64,000 bases of DNA from a bacterium (GTDB lineage: Bacteria > Krumholzibacteriota > Krumholzibacteriia > Krumholzibacteriales > Krumholzibacteriaceae), in contig CP070727.1 of the NCBI GenBank assembly GCA_020350885.1, positions 1,077,231 through 1,141,230 of the forward strand. Reading direction: 5' to 3'. Position 1 is the first letter of the stretch. Each line of letters opens with the position of its first letter. Below the pieces are notes generated by a model that saw nothing but the letters and a program-made list of their open reading frames with translations, ran no database searches and was not told where the DNA came from. Both the position numbers and the translations under genes were made by a program. Below are positions 25,175-34,196 of this stretch, piece after piece.

Positions 25175-26638
25175 TCATTCACGAGATATCTCTTTTACCA
25201 ATTGATTATTCGTATCGTATAGACAAACAATCAGGGACATCCGACCCGGGAGAGTGTGGGTGGCACAGCCGTGGCATGGATCATATGCGCGAAACGCCAT
25301 TTCAATCATGTTCAATAACCCATCATCAACATTACCGCCGGAGATCAGCGCTCTCGCCGCTTTATCTACCGATAGTGCGATCCGAGCAGAGTTGTTCTGC
25401 GTAGCCACTATCAAATTTGCTCGCTCGATTATACCGTGTGCATCAGTCGTGTAATGATGAATGAGTGTTCCGCGCGGCGCTTCAAGTACTCCTACACCTT
25501 CTTTCGGCGTTTCCGTAGGGATTGTGCGGACATCGGGATTCACGATCCGGGGGTCTTGCGCCAGTTCCAGCATCCTCTCGGCGGAATAAAGAAGTTCCAC
25601 AAGACGGGCCCAGCTTGTAGCCAGTGTGTAGTGCACCGGCTTACCGCCGAGCGTATCGAAGAATTCTTCATAGGCCGCCTGGGCTAGAGGTGTGGTCATT
25701 CCATCGGCGGCATTCAATCTTGCCAATGGTGCAACGGCAAAAATCCCGCTTTCTGGACCGTCGGTAAAACCCCGCCAACCGATGTTTTTTAAGTAGCTGA
25801 ACCTAACATAGCTCCAGGGCTCTACGTGTTCTGCTATATGATTCAAATATTCGGAACCGTCAAATTTTAAATATTCTTTCCCCGTGGGATCGATAACTCT
25901 CAACTTCCCTTCGTAGAAATTAATCTTATTATCATCATCGACCATACCCATGTAGTACGTTTTATTTGTATAGGCATTTGAAGTGATGAGATCCATGTAA
26001 TCAGAATTATTCAATACCAATTCACTAAACAGATTTAGGGATAATTGACCGAATTTGATTGCCCGTTCCGCTGCATCAATGAATTGTTGTTGATCCTCTT
26101 TGGCAATTGGTTTGGATATCCCGCCGGGCAAACCGAACACCGGATGTATCGCTTTACCCGATGTCAGGGTCATCAAATCTCGAAGCTGCTTTCGTAAGCC
26201 GATGACCTCTCTGCCCGATTCGCTGCCGACCTTGCCAAGAACTCCGAGAATGTTGCGTTCCGCTTTGGGAGCCTTGGGGCCGACAACAAAATCAGGTGCC
26301 GCCAGAAAGAAAAAGTGAAGCGCATGATCCTCAATCATGAATATGTTGTATATCAATTCTCTCACTAACTTTGCTGCGACCGGAGGCTTTACTCTATAGA
26401 GGTCATCCAGCGCTTTTGTGGCCGCCAAGTGATGGGCTGTCGGGCATACGCCGCATATCCGGGAGGTAATCTGAGGCATATCTACTGCCGGGCGCCCTTG
26501 GGCGAATCGCTCAAATCCCCTAAGTTCAGGTACTTGAAAGTAAGCCCGATCGACGTTGCCCTCGTCGTTAAGGAATATGTCTATTTTGCCGTGACCTTCG
26601 AGCCTGGTAATCGGATCAATGGTAATCTTACATCCCAT
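25175..26638 (-). CDS. mvhA: F420-non-reducing-type [NiFe]-hydrogenase large subunit (MvhA-like)
   Basis: I choose the ATG at 26638 (MGCKITIDPITRLEGHGKI), two bases beyond the mvhG stop; the longer frame starts inside mvhG. The product has 487 residues. Nickel-iron ligand motifs are RICGVCPTAHH (Cys62, Cys65) and DPCHGCATH (Cys455, Cys458, His461). Residues 462-487 form the tail that the maturation protease should cleave. No selenocysteine codon is involved. Together with MvhG, MvhD and HdrABC it should form a soluble complex coupling H2 oxidation or production to flavin-based electron bifurcation. Confidence 0.9.
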   Translation of the reverse strand: MGCKITIDPITRLEGHGKIDIFLNDEGNVDRAYFQVPELRGFERFAQGRPAVDMPQITSRICGVCPTAHHLAATKALDDLYRVKPPVAAKLVRELIYNIFMIEDHALHFFFLAAPDFVVGPKAPKAERNILGVLGKVGSESGREVIGLRKQLRDLMTLTSGKAIHPVFGLPGGISKPIAKEDQQQFIDAAERAIKFGQLSLNLFSELVLNNSDYMDLITSNAYTNKTYYMGMVDDDNKINFYEGKLRVIDPTGKEYLKFDGSEYLNHIAEHVEPWSYVRFSYLKNIGWRGFTDGPESGIFAVAPLARLNAADGMTTPLAQAAYEEFFDTLGGKPVHYTLATSWARLVELLYSAERMLELAQDPRIVNPDVRTIPTETPKEGVGVLEAPRGTLIHHYTTDAHGIIERANLIVATQNNSARIALSVDKAARALISGGNVDDGLLNMIEMAFRAYDPCHGCATHTLPGRMSLIVCLYDTNNQLVKEISRE

Positions 26639-26639
26639 A

Positions 26640-27626
26640 TTATTTTGAACCCCCAATGAGCATTTTTTCATAATGCCTGTGTAAAAAGGATGCGGGCAGA
26701 CTGTAACGATACAATGTCCCTACGGGATCGAGGATCGAGTCGACAATTGCGTTTATCTCTTTCTCGTCCTTCGAATCAATTGATGTGGCAATGGCCGTGA
26801 GCGCCTTGGCTCCAAAATCACGCACCCGTCCGGTCGGCCCCATACACCCTGTGCACGGCATATTTGCCTTGATGCATGCACCGCCACAACCCTTCCGGGT
26901 AACCGGTCCCAGACAAAGTAATCCCTGGGCAAGGAGACACTCTTGAGGATCGATGTTGATTTCAAAAGGACTTTTAAATTCCTTCAGCGTCAGTTTATCG
27001 GGTTTTTTCTCGCGCCGCTCACACTCATCGCATAATGCGACATCAGGAGCGAGAACTGTTCTCTTCGGAGGAAGTTCACCTTCAACGATCATATTGAAGA
27101 CATCCTCAATGAGGTTTACCGGCGGAGGGCAGCCGGGCAGAAAGTAATCAACATCGATAACGTGGTCGAGTGCCTTCACCGTATCCCATAATGCGGGAAG
27201 AATCAGATTTCCTTCGTTTACTTGTATATCTTCTTTGGGTGTTATTTCTGCATCGTTATTCACGCTCGGTGACCTTAAATAGACTTCCTTGATCATCTCT
27301 TCCCGGTTGAACATATTAGCAAGGCCCGGAATGCCGCCAAGTTGAGCACAGCTGCCAAACGCTGCAATGAGCTGTGATTTTTTCCGTAGGAGTTTTACCA
27401 TTTCATTTTGTTCAGACGTTCGAATAGCGCCGTTTACGAAACAAACCGCTATTTCACCATCGTCCATTGCCTCCACATCACTTCGTTTGAAATCCAGGGC
27501 TACGGGCCAGAAGACTAATTCAATTGCCGCCACAACGCCCAAAATATCCTCGGCCAGGTCCAGGACAGCTTCCTCACAACCGCCACAGGAAGCACACCAA
27601 TAAAATCCCACTTTTGGTTTCTTCAT
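26640..27626 (-). CDS. mvhG: Hydrogenase small subunit (MvhG-like)
   Basis: 328 residues. No Tat signal, so cytoplasmic. The proximal cluster motif CASCGGCEEAVLDLAED starts at residue 10. Later come FGSCAQLGGIPGLAN and LPGCPPPVNLIED, then a Cys-rich tail with GLLCLGPVTRKGCGGACIKANMPCTGCMGP. The start ATG overlaps the mvhD stop by four bases (ATGA). Small subunits of this type pass electrons from the NiFe site through three FeS clusters to MvhD. Length is typical. Confidence 0.9.
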   Translation of the reverse strand: MKKPKVGFYWCASCGGCEEAVLDLAEDILGVVAAIELVFWPVALDFKRSDVEAMDDGEIAVCFVNGAIRTSEQNEMVKLLRKKSQLIAAFGSCAQLGGIPGLANMFNREEMIKEVYLRSPSVNNDAEITPKEDIQVNEGNLILPALWDTVKALDHVIDVDYFLPGCPPPVNLIEDVFNMIVEGELPPKRTVLAPDVALCDECERREKKPDKLTLKEFKSPFEINIDPQECLLAQGLLCLGPVTRKGCGGACIKANMPCTGCMGPTGRVRDFGAKALTAIATSIDSKDEKEINAIVDSILDPVGTLYRYSLPASFLHRHYEKMLIGGSK

Positions 27627-28129
27627 GATGATCCTCGGTGACTTATCGATACCATCTCATGGTGTGTTACCGACATATAATCGATTACTTTCTTTGTTAT
27701 CGGCTCTAAATCCAGTGGGCCGAGCCGACGCACGGTTTCCGTCATTTCGTTGATTACTCTCTGTACTTTATCGCCTTCTGATGCTGCAATCCATTCCAGC
27801 CGAATTCTTTCTTTCTCAATACCGAATGCATGTATCAATCTTTTGAGCAGTATAAATCGTCGAAGGGCTTGATAGTTACCTTCCTGATAGTGGCAATCAC
27901 CCGGATGACAACCACCAATGAGAATCCCGTCGGCACCTTCCCGAAAAGCCGACAGTACGAACTGGGGATCCAGTCGTCCCGAGCACATGATCCGGATTAC
28001 ACGGACATTCGGCGCATAGGTCATTCTGGCGGTACCGGCAAGGTCGGCAGCAGTATAGGTACACCAGTTACAGAAGAAGGCTACGATTTTGGGATCGAAA
28101 AATCGCTCGATGTCATTGCGTTCAGGCAT
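27623..28129 (-). CDS. mvhD: Hydrogenase/heterodisulfide reductase delta subunit (MvhD/FlpD family)
   Basis: 168 residues. The hallmark sequence VAFFCNWCTYTAADLAG is near residue 15, followed by VRIMCSGRLDPQFVLSAF and IGGCHPGDCHYQEGNYQA. Five conserved Cys are available for a 2Fe-2S cluster. MvhD bridges the hydrogenase dimer to HdrA and delivers electrons to the bifurcating flavin. Its ATG overlaps the hdrA stop and its stop overlaps the mvhG start, so hdrA, mvhD and mvhG are translationally coupled. Confidence 0.92.
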   Translation of the reverse strand: MPERNDIERFFDPKIVAFFCNWCTYTAADLAGTARMTYAPNVRVIRIMCSGRLDPQFVLSAFREGADGILIGGCHPGDCHYQEGNYQALRRFILLKRLIHAFGIEKERIRLEWIAASEGDKVQRVINEMTETVRRLGPLDLEPITKKVIDYMSVTHHEMVSISHRGSS

Positions 28130-30125
28130 ATAATATTACTCCCTTGATCTCGCTGAAAATCTGATCGTCAGTAAAAAGATATTGCTGTAAAGACCCGGAA
28201 GGACAGGACGCAACACATGTTCCACATCCCTTACATAGTGCTCCGTTTACTTTGGCCGTATCTTTTTCGTCATCAAAGCTGATGGCGCCGTAGGGACAGA
28301 GGTCGATACATGTTTTACAACCGGAACAGAGTTCATCCTGAACGTAGGCGGTATTTGGCTCGAGTACGACATAGCCTCTATCGATAAGCGCCAAGGCCTC
28401 TGCAGCAGCGGCTCCTGCCTGCGCAACGCTGTCCGGAATGTCCTTGGGCCCCTGGCAGGCCCCAGCCAGGAAAATGCCGTCAGTAAAAGTCGACACCGGA
28501 GCCAGCTTTGGATGCCGTTCGAGAAACCAACCCTCTCGAGTGCAGCTGATATTGAACAAGCGGCCTACGTCTTCGGCATCAGGTTGTGGTTCGAGCCCGA
28601 CGGATAACACCACCATATCGACAGGCACTCTTCTCACTACGCCGACAAGCGTATCCTCCGCTCTTATTACGAGCTTTCCTTCTTCTTCAGGAGTCATCAC
28701 CCAATCTGTTATTTCGGCTACGCGACCGCGGATAAAATGAACATTTTCTTCAAGGAGCCTGTCATAGAATTCTTCATACCCTTTGCCCGGCGTGCGCATA
28801 TCGATATAGAAATTGTATACTTCGGCACCGGTCCTTTCCTTTATAAGATGGGCCAGCTTGAGTGAGTACATGCAGCAAACCTTTGAACAATATTTGTTGG
28901 TTTTGTTATCGCGGCTTCCTACGCAATGAACGATACCAACAGCCTTAGGCTTCTGGCCGTTTTTGAGTGTTATTTCTCCGCCCGTCGGGCCTGCTGCATT
29001 GACCATCCGTTCTAATTCAAGACTCGTATAAATGTTGGAATATTTGCCGTAACCATAACGGTAGATGCGTTTGGCATTGAAGGTCTTGAAGCCGGTTGCT
29101 AGAATAATCGCACCTACTTCGATTTCATTTATTTCCTCGGATTGATTTAAATCGATGGCATCCCGCTCACACGCATCTATACACGTCATTTTACATTTAC
29201 CAGTCCGGATTCCTATGCATGTCTTTGCATCTATCACAGCAACAAGAGGCGTAGCCTGTGGAAATGGTATATAGACCGGCTTTCGTTTCACTAAGCCTTC
29301 ATTAAATTCATCCGGAACCTTTCCGCTTTTGTAGATACAGGCTTCAATACAGTCAAGACAGCCAACGCAACGTTCCTCGATAATATACCTGGGTTTTCGT
29401 CTTACCCTGACTTTGAAATTGCCGACAAATCCATCGACACCGATAACTTCGGAATATGACCACAATGTGATGTTTGAATGAGCCCGTACGGCCGACATTT
29501 TTGGCGTGAGAATACAGGCAGAACAATCAAGTGTGGGGAATGTTTTATCGAATTTGGCCATATGCCCGCCGATGCTCGGTTCGCGCTCGACGAGATAAAC
29601 CTTTTGCCCTGCATCCGCAAGAGTTAGTGCAGCGTGGATACCGGCAATGCCGCCGCCGACGACGAGCACATCTGGATGAACAGGGACTCGATTTGGCATT
29701 AATGGCTGGTGGAAAACCACACGTTCGACAGCGGCAGAGATTAACGACATGGCTTTCTCTGTTGCCGCAGTATTGTCCAAAGTGACCCAGCTCACATGTT
29801 CTCGAATATTCGCCATTTGGAAAAGGAACGGATTGCCGCCGGCTTCTGCCATCGTATTTCGAAATGTCGGTTCGTGCATGAGAGGCGAACAAGATGCCAC
29901 GACGGCTCTATTGATTCTCCCATCACGGATGTCTTGCTGGATCAGATCTTGACCTGGATCAGCGCACATGAATTTGTATTCCCTAGACACGGTCACATGT
30001 GGCAGTTTGGCGGCAAATCTAACCGTTTTCGATACATCAACTTTGGAGGAGATATTGATTCCGCAGTGACACACATAGACACCTATCTTGCATTTGTCAT
30101 TTGATCCTGTGCCAACTGTCGACAT
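28122..30125 (-). CDS. hdrA: Heterodisulfide reductase subunit A, electron-bifurcating flavoprotein
   Basis: 667 residues, with GTAGGAGGAAATC before the ATG. Order of elements: an N-terminal Cys domain (GVYVCHCGINISSKVD), the FAD motif GGGIAGIHAALTLADAG near residue 152, TLDCSACILTPKM, the inserted ferredoxin motifs CVGCLDCIEACIY and CIGIRTGKCKMTCIDACERDA, a thioredoxin-reductase-like part, and C-terminal CSGCKTCIDLCPYGAI and CKGCGTCVASCPSGS. HdrA splits electrons from H2 toward a high-potential disulfide-like acceptor at HdrB and a low-potential ferredoxin. In bacteria the HdrB acceptor is often unknown. No selenocysteine is seen. Confidence 0.93.
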   Translation of the reverse strand: MSTVGTGSNDKCKIGVYVCHCGINISSKVDVSKTVRFAAKLPHVTVSREYKFMCADPGQDLIQQDIRDGRINRAVVASCSPLMHEPTFRNTMAEAGGNPFLFQMANIREHVSWVTLDNTAATEKAMSLISAAVERVVFHQPLMPNRVPVHPDVLVVGGGIAGIHAALTLADAGQKVYLVEREPSIGGHMAKFDKTFPTLDCSACILTPKMSAVRAHSNITLWSYSEVIGVDGFVGNFKVRVRRKPRYIIEERCVGCLDCIEACIYKSGKVPDEFNEGLVKRKPVYIPFPQATPLVAVIDAKTCIGIRTGKCKMTCIDACERDAIDLNQSEEINEIEVGAIILATGFKTFNAKRIYRYGYGKYSNIYTSLELERMVNAAGPTGGEITLKNGQKPKAVGIVHCVGSRDNKTNKYCSKVCCMYSLKLAHLIKERTGAEVYNFYIDMRTPGKGYEEFYDRLLEENVHFIRGRVAEITDWVMTPEEEGKLVIRAEDTLVGVVRRVPVDMVVLSVGLEPQPDAEDVGRLFNISCTREGWFLERHPKLAPVSTFTDGIFLAGACQGPKDIPDSVAQAGAAAAEALALIDRGYVVLEPNTAYVQDELCSGCKTCIDLCPYGAISFDDEKDTAKVNGALCKGCGTCVASCPSGSLQQYLFTDDQIFSEIKGVILYA

Positions 30126-30134
30126 GATTTCCTC

Positions 30135-31019
30135 CTACAGGCATACGTGGCCGGCACCCGATTTCAAAGGAATGAAAAGTCTTTGAATACCGAGCTGCTG
30201 TGGTGACAGGCCAAATGCGATTCCCATCAGCTGTGTGAAATAGGCGACCGGGACGTTGATCTTGTCCTTGTAATATCTGTTCATCCTCGATTGGTAGCAT
30301 TCCAGGTTGAACTGACAGAGGGGGCAGGCGGTCGCAATAACATCACAACCACGCTTCTTCGCTTCTTTTAACAGAATGTAGCTCAGCCTCAGCCCTACAT
30401 CCTGGACGGTGCCTGTCAGAGAACCCCCACAGCACCGACTCTTGAGTGGCCAATCAACAATCTCGGCACCGAGTGCTTTCAGAAGTCTATCCATCGTGCT
30501 CGGCTCGTGTTGATCGTCGAAATCCGAGTATGGACGTAGAAGCTGGCAACCGTAATAACAGGCAATTTGAACACCCTCGAGCGGATTAACCAAGAGAGAA
30601 CTGATTTTTTCAATTCCCACGTCATTGTTAAGTACATCGAGCGGATGCCTCACCTGCATGCGGCCGGTATATTTTAGATTGGCGGCATTTAGGGCTTTGT
30701 AGATTTTTCTTCTGAGTTTAGGATGTTCGGCCAGATAATGCCGGGTTTTGTTCAATCCCAGGTAGCATGCCGCACAGGGTACCACGATATCTGCCCTGTC
30801 TGATGCCTGCATTTGCCGCTCGGCAAGCGCGAATATACGGGCAGATAATGCAAAAGCCTTCAGCTCGCTGATCGACATGTACGCGGTAGCACCACAACAA
30901 TTCCAATCTTCAATCTCATTTATCTTTAAACCCAGGGTGGAAAACACTGAGAGCATGGATTCCTCGTAGGCTCTGCCCGAGCTCTTTAAGGAACATCCGG
31001 GGAAATATAGGTAACTCAT
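30135..31019 (-). CDS. hdrB: Heterodisulfide reductase subunit B
   Basis: 294 residues. Two CCG domains are recognisable: CSLKSSGRAYEES with DWNCCGATAYM and PCAACYLGL, then CYYGCQLLRPYSDFDD with SRCCGGSLTG and CPLCQFNLE. These Cys hold the non-cubane 4Fe-4S clusters that reduce disulfide bonds in methanogens. The acceptor in this bacterium is unknown. ATGA overlap with the hdrC stop and nine bases to hdrA place it firmly in the operon. Confidence 0.92.
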   Translation of the reverse strand: MSYLYFPGCSLKSSGRAYEESMLSVFSTLGLKINEIEDWNCCGATAYMSISELKAFALSARIFALAERQMQASDRADIVVPCAACYLGLNKTRHYLAEHPKLRRKIYKALNAANLKYTGRMQVRHPLDVLNNDVGIEKISSLLVNPLEGVQIACYYGCQLLRPYSDFDDQHEPSTMDRLLKALGAEIVDWPLKSRCCGGSLTGTVQDVGLRLSYILLKEAKKRGCDVIATACPLCQFNLECYQSRMNRYYKDKINVPVAYFTQLMGIAFGLSPQQLGIQRLFIPLKSGAGHVCL

Positions 31020-31648
31020 GATCCGGCCTCCCTGCCCGGAGCGAGCTCTTCTTTACTTTTCACCATGTGTTCTTTTTCCAATACTTTGAGGATGTTCTTC
31101 AATTCTCCTTTGTGTACAATCGATTCCTTTTTCAAGCTGAATCTACCTGTCTTCAATAAACGCCAGCCCAAGCCTGCTTGATTAAATAATCTCAAAGGAT
31201 TTGTTCTCAGAAGCAGGCGTAGGATCAGCCGTCCTTCGCTGTTGCGACCCGAATCATCAACATTTTTAAAGAACTCATGTGCAAGAATTGGAATTGGGAA
31301 ACGTTTGGGATAAACACCTTCCCTGATCGCCAGTCTTTTAGCGGCATACATGATGTCTGTTAATTTAATTTCTTTGGGACACTCAACGGCACAGGAATAA
31401 CACGACGCACACAACCACGTCGTGTAACTGCTTAGAACATCATTCTTGAATCCTCCCCGTATCATGGCAATAATTTGCCGGGGCGTATAATCCATATACT
31501 GACTCAAGGGGCACATGCCACTACAGGTGCCGCATTGGATACAACTGAATAGTTGTTCACCTTCGGGAATCGATGATATTTCTTTGCTAAAATCAGGCTC
31601 AAGATCCGACTCGAACCGTATCTTTCCCCTGTGTTTTGCATACCCCAT
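31016..31648 (-). CDS. hdrC: Heterodisulfide reductase subunit C
   Basis: 210 residues. Two ferredoxin motifs, CIQCGTCSGMCPLSQYMDYTPR and CASCYSCAVECPKEIKL, match HdrC, which passes electrons from HdrA to HdrB. The remaining helical part (PILAHEFFKNVDDSGRNSEG) is typical. It is the first hdr gene in the run and starts only 38 bases after the stop of the REC-PAS gene, without an obvious promoter between. The redox genes therefore probably share a transcript with the receiver-domain genes upstream. Confidence 0.9.
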   Translation of the reverse strand: MGYAKHRGKIRFESDLEPDFSKEISSIPEGEQLFSCIQCGTCSGMCPLSQYMDYTPRQIIAMIRGGFKNDVLSSYTTWLCASCYSCAVECPKEIKLTDIMYAAKRLAIREGVYPKRFPIPILAHEFFKNVDDSGRNSEGRLILRLLLRTNPLRLFNQAGLGWRLLKTGRFSLKKESIVHKGELKNILKVLEKEHMVKSKEELAPGREAGS

Positions 31649-31686
31649 ATTAAAGATGTCCTTATGTATGAAACTGCATGATCTTG

Positions 31687-32436
31687 TTACACCTTTTCTT
31701 GAAATATTCCCAGCAACGCTCCATCCGTGTTTCTTGTCTTGACGACAGTGATCACCAAGTCAAGCCTGATGTTGCGAGGAGTTGTAAACGAAGCTACATA
31801 GGTAGATGGAACGTTGTGGTCACCAAACTCTCTGCGATGGATATAATCTCGAATCATATCAATCGATTCCTCATGGCATATTTCTAAAATGGACAATCCC
31901 CTGCATTCTTCGATATCTCTTTCGAACAGGTCGGCAAAGAGATTGTTTGCCATCAATATATTCTGGCCTTTGTAAAATGCCGCTATCTTGCCACATGCTT
32001 CGAGTGCTTCAAGCAATCTCTTCATCACTTTGTCGGTGGGAGTGGGTTCTATGGTTTTCGCAGGCTTCTGCAGCTCGAATGCCCTCTTGACCGTCCCAAC
32101 AAGCTCATCGGGGGTAAACGGCTTGGGTACATAATCAAAGACCCCCAGCTTAAATGCCTCGATAGCAGTATCCACCGAAGGGAACCCGGTGATGATAATA
32201 ACGGTAACCTCTGGCCTAGCTTGCTTGATGCGACGTAAAACCTCCATACCATTCATATCCGGCATTTTGAGATCGAGCAGAATGGCGTCAAACCGTGTCG
32301 ATTCGGCGCGATCCAGACCATCCCGGCCCGATGTGACTCCCTCAACTTCGATCCCGTTTTCAACCAGCACTCTATCACAACTCTTGACGACAACTGGCTC
32401 GTCGTCTATGACCAGCACCCTTGGTTTGGCAATCAC
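31687..32436 (-). CDS. Response regulator with REC domain and C-terminal PAS domain
   Basis: I choose the GTG at 32436, placed exactly like the start of the related gene at 35152 relative to AGGAGGTGA. It yields 249 residues. Residues 1-120 are a receiver domain (VLVIDDEPVVVKSCDRVL, phospho-acceptor in LLDLKMPD, KPFTPDE). After a short linker, residues 135-249 form a PAS-like domain (AFYKGQNILMANNLFADLF, EICHEESIDMIRDYIHRRE). No DNA-binding or enzymatic output is present. The PAS part is a clear relative of the stand-alone protein encoded at 52465-52815. Its position just before hdrC suggests control of, or response to, the Hdr-Mvh complex, which is inference. Confidence 0.8.
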   Translation of the reverse strand: MIAKPRVLVIDDEPVVVKSCDRVLVENGIEVEGVTSGRDGLDRAESTRFDAILLDLKMPDMNGMEVLRRIKQARPEVTVIIITGFPSVDTAIEAFKLGVFDYVPKPFTPDELVGTVKRAFELQKPAKTIEPTPTDKVMKRLLEALEACGKIAAFYKGQNILMANNLFADLFERDIEECRGLSILEICHEESIDMIRDYIHRREFGDHNVPSTYVASFTTPRNIRLDLVITVVKTRNTDGALLGIFQEKV

Positions 32437-32514
32437 CGTACTCACCTCCTTTTTTCAATATCCGTTTGATCCAGCATGGCGTACACGGGTACCGCACATC
32501 CATGTCATCCACGG

Positions 32515-32934
32515 TCAGCACGTGTTGGCAGCGTCGGTGCTTCTACCGTCAATGAGCCGCTCAATCTCATCCAATAGAACCTGAGGTTCTATTGGCTTTT
32601 CTATGTACCTGTCGACCGGGAAGAACTTCGGGTGTATCGGTTCTCCGGGAATAAAGAATCCAGTCTGTTCCCGCATGGAGGTCAGCACCAGTATTGGAAT
32701 CTTGGCCAGACGGGGATTTTTCTTGATCTTTCTTGCAAAGATGAATCCCTCAGCACCTTTTCCCATCATGATGTCGAGAATGATTGCATCAGGGATTTCC
32801 TCGTTCAGCCTGTCGAATCCTTCGTCAGCATTGTGCGCGACGCTTACGCTGTATTGCTTTGATTCGAGGATCGATTTTGTAACCTCCACGAAAGCCGGGT
32901 CATCATCTATTATCAGTATTCTTGGCGTATTCAT
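32515..32934 (-). CDS. Single-domain response regulator (CheY-like)
   Basis: 139 residues, with AAGGAGTTG before the ATG. A lone receiver domain: LIIDDDPAFVEVTKSIL, phospho-acceptor Asp in ILDIMMGKG, LVLTSMRE, and Lys in YIEKPIEP. The loop around GFFIPGEPIHPKFFPVDRY is longer than in CheY and marks the phosphate-relay subtype found in many Desulfobacterota. Without an output domain it probably acts as an intermediate or by protein-protein contact. It lies in the same run as the REC-kinase and REC-PAS genes. Confidence 0.85.
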   Translation of the reverse strand: MNTPRILIIDDDPAFVEVTKSILESKQYSVSVAHNADEGFDRLNEEIPDAIILDIMMGKGAEGFIFARKIKKNPRLAKIPILVLTSMREQTGFFIPGEPIHPKFFPVDRYIEKPIEPQVLLDEIERLIDGRSTDAANTC

Positions 32935-32956
32935 GACAACTCCTTATCTGTAAAGA

Positions 32957-33031
32957 TTACTTCTCCCCAGCTACGATGCGTAATCTGTCTCCTTCTCGAT
33001 GACCTCTGTGTACATTAAATTGTGCAGGCAT
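32957..33031 (-). CDS. Small ORF encoding a 24-residue basic peptide
   Basis: ATG at 33031 follows AGAAAGGAGGTACGGAT, one of the best ribosome sites in the window with ideal spacing. The frame ends at TAA 32957-32959. The peptide (MPAQFNVHRGHREGDRLRIV then AGEK) is basic and has no membrane segment. It lies between the REC-kinase gene and the single-domain REC gene on the same strand. It may be a real small protein or a coupling leader. It is below the usual gene-finding cutoff. Confidence 0.45.
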   Translation of the reverse strand: MPAQFNVHRGHREGDRLRIVAGEK

Positions 33032-33086
33032 ATCCGTACCTCCTTTCTCTTGCCATCAAGACGAGAACTGTATGGTGTTACTCTCT

Positions 33087-34196
33087 TCATCGTTTCGCCT
33101 TTGGCAAAAGAATGCTAAAGGTAGTTCCTTTACCGAGTTCACTGACCACCTTTATAGTACCGTCATGCGCCTCGATTATTCTCTTTGCTATGGGCAACCC
33201 CAGTCCGCTACCGGTAACACTTCGGGTTTCTTTGCTATTCACTCTGAAAAACTCGTCGAATATAAAATGCAGGTTTTCTTGGGAGATCCCTATTCCCGTG
33301 TCGGAGATGTCCACTTCTATACAGCCGTTTTGCTCTGTCGAACTCACTGTCACCGTACCGCCTTCCTTATTGTAATGTATGCCGTTGCTGAGCAAGTTCG
33401 TGAACGCCTGCTTTAGGTTTTCTCTATTGCCGTGAACCTCGGCAACGCCGTCACAGAAATGTTTCTCCAACGAGATTTTCCTGGTTTCCGCCAACGGTTT
33501 CAGGAGCTCCATGATTTCTGAAAGAATGTCGTCTATGGCCACCGGCTCGAATTCTTCTTTGATATTCGCGGCTTCAATACGGGACATGTCCAACCAGTCG
33601 TTAATGAGCTTTAAAAGCTGATCGATGTAGGCGCCCGCCTTTCTAATCATCTCCTTCTGACTTGCTGATACGTCGCCGGTGAAACCATCCCGGATTACGA
33701 CGAGATATTGTTTTACGGAAGCAAGAGGTGACCGGAGTTGGTGGGATACAAGGGAGATGAAGTTTTCTCTTATCATCTCCTTTTCCCGCTGCAGTCGTGC
33801 TGACTGAAGGGCAAGTTTTCTCCTCTCCAAACCTCTATCGGTGACAATCCTCAGTTGATCCGGTGTGAACGGTTTCTGGAGGAAATCATATGTATGCCGT
33901 TTCATCGCCGCGACGGCGGTTTCTATGGTTGCGTAGCCGGTTATTACCACCGAAACGATATTCGGATCAATTTCCTCGATTTTCTCCAATAGTTCCATAC
34001 CGCTCATACCGGGCATCATGAGATCAACCAAGACTAAATCCGGTTTGGCCTTGCGAATCTTCTGCAATCCATTATCCCCGTTCGTTGCTGTTTCAATACG
34101 GTATCCATCTTTATTCAATACCCGGTAGCAGGAGTCCCGCACGACTTTCTCATCATCAACAATCAATATGGTTGCCTGCTCTGCCACTTTGTGCAC
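33087..34196 (-). CDS. Soluble hybrid: receiver domain plus histidine kinase
   Basis: 369 residues from a GTG at 34196 that lies inside the end of the upstream gene. REC domain residues 1-125 (TILIVDDEKVVRDSC, VLVDLMMPGMSGME, FLQKPFTPDQL) lead through a coiled stretch to a HisKA box, ISLVSHQLRSPLASVKQYLVV. The HATPase part has NLLSNGIHYN, DTGIGISQEN and GSGLGLPIAKRI. There is no membrane segment and no other sensor domain, so its input must come by phosphorylation of the receiver or by a partner. Such REC-kinases usually sit mid-way in a phosphorelay. Coupled to the preceding REC-M52-like gene. Confidence 0.85.
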   Translation of the reverse strand: MHKVAEQATILIVDDEKVVRDSCYRVLNKDGYRIETATNGDNGLQKIRKAKPDLVLVDLMMPGMSGMELLEKIEEIDPNIVSVVITGYATIETAVAAMKRHTYDFLQKPFTPDQLRIVTDRGLERRKLALQSARLQREKEMIRENFISLVSHQLRSPLASVKQYLVVIRDGFTGDVSASQKEMIRKAGAYIDQLLKLINDWLDMSRIEAANIKEEFEPVAIDDILSEIMELLKPLAETRKISLEKHFCDGVAEVHGNRENLKQAFTNLLSNGIHYNKEGGTVTVSSTEQNGCIEVDISDTGIGISQENLHFIFDEFFRVNSKETRSVTGSGLGLPIAKRIIEAHDGTIKVVSELGKGTTFSILLPKAKR

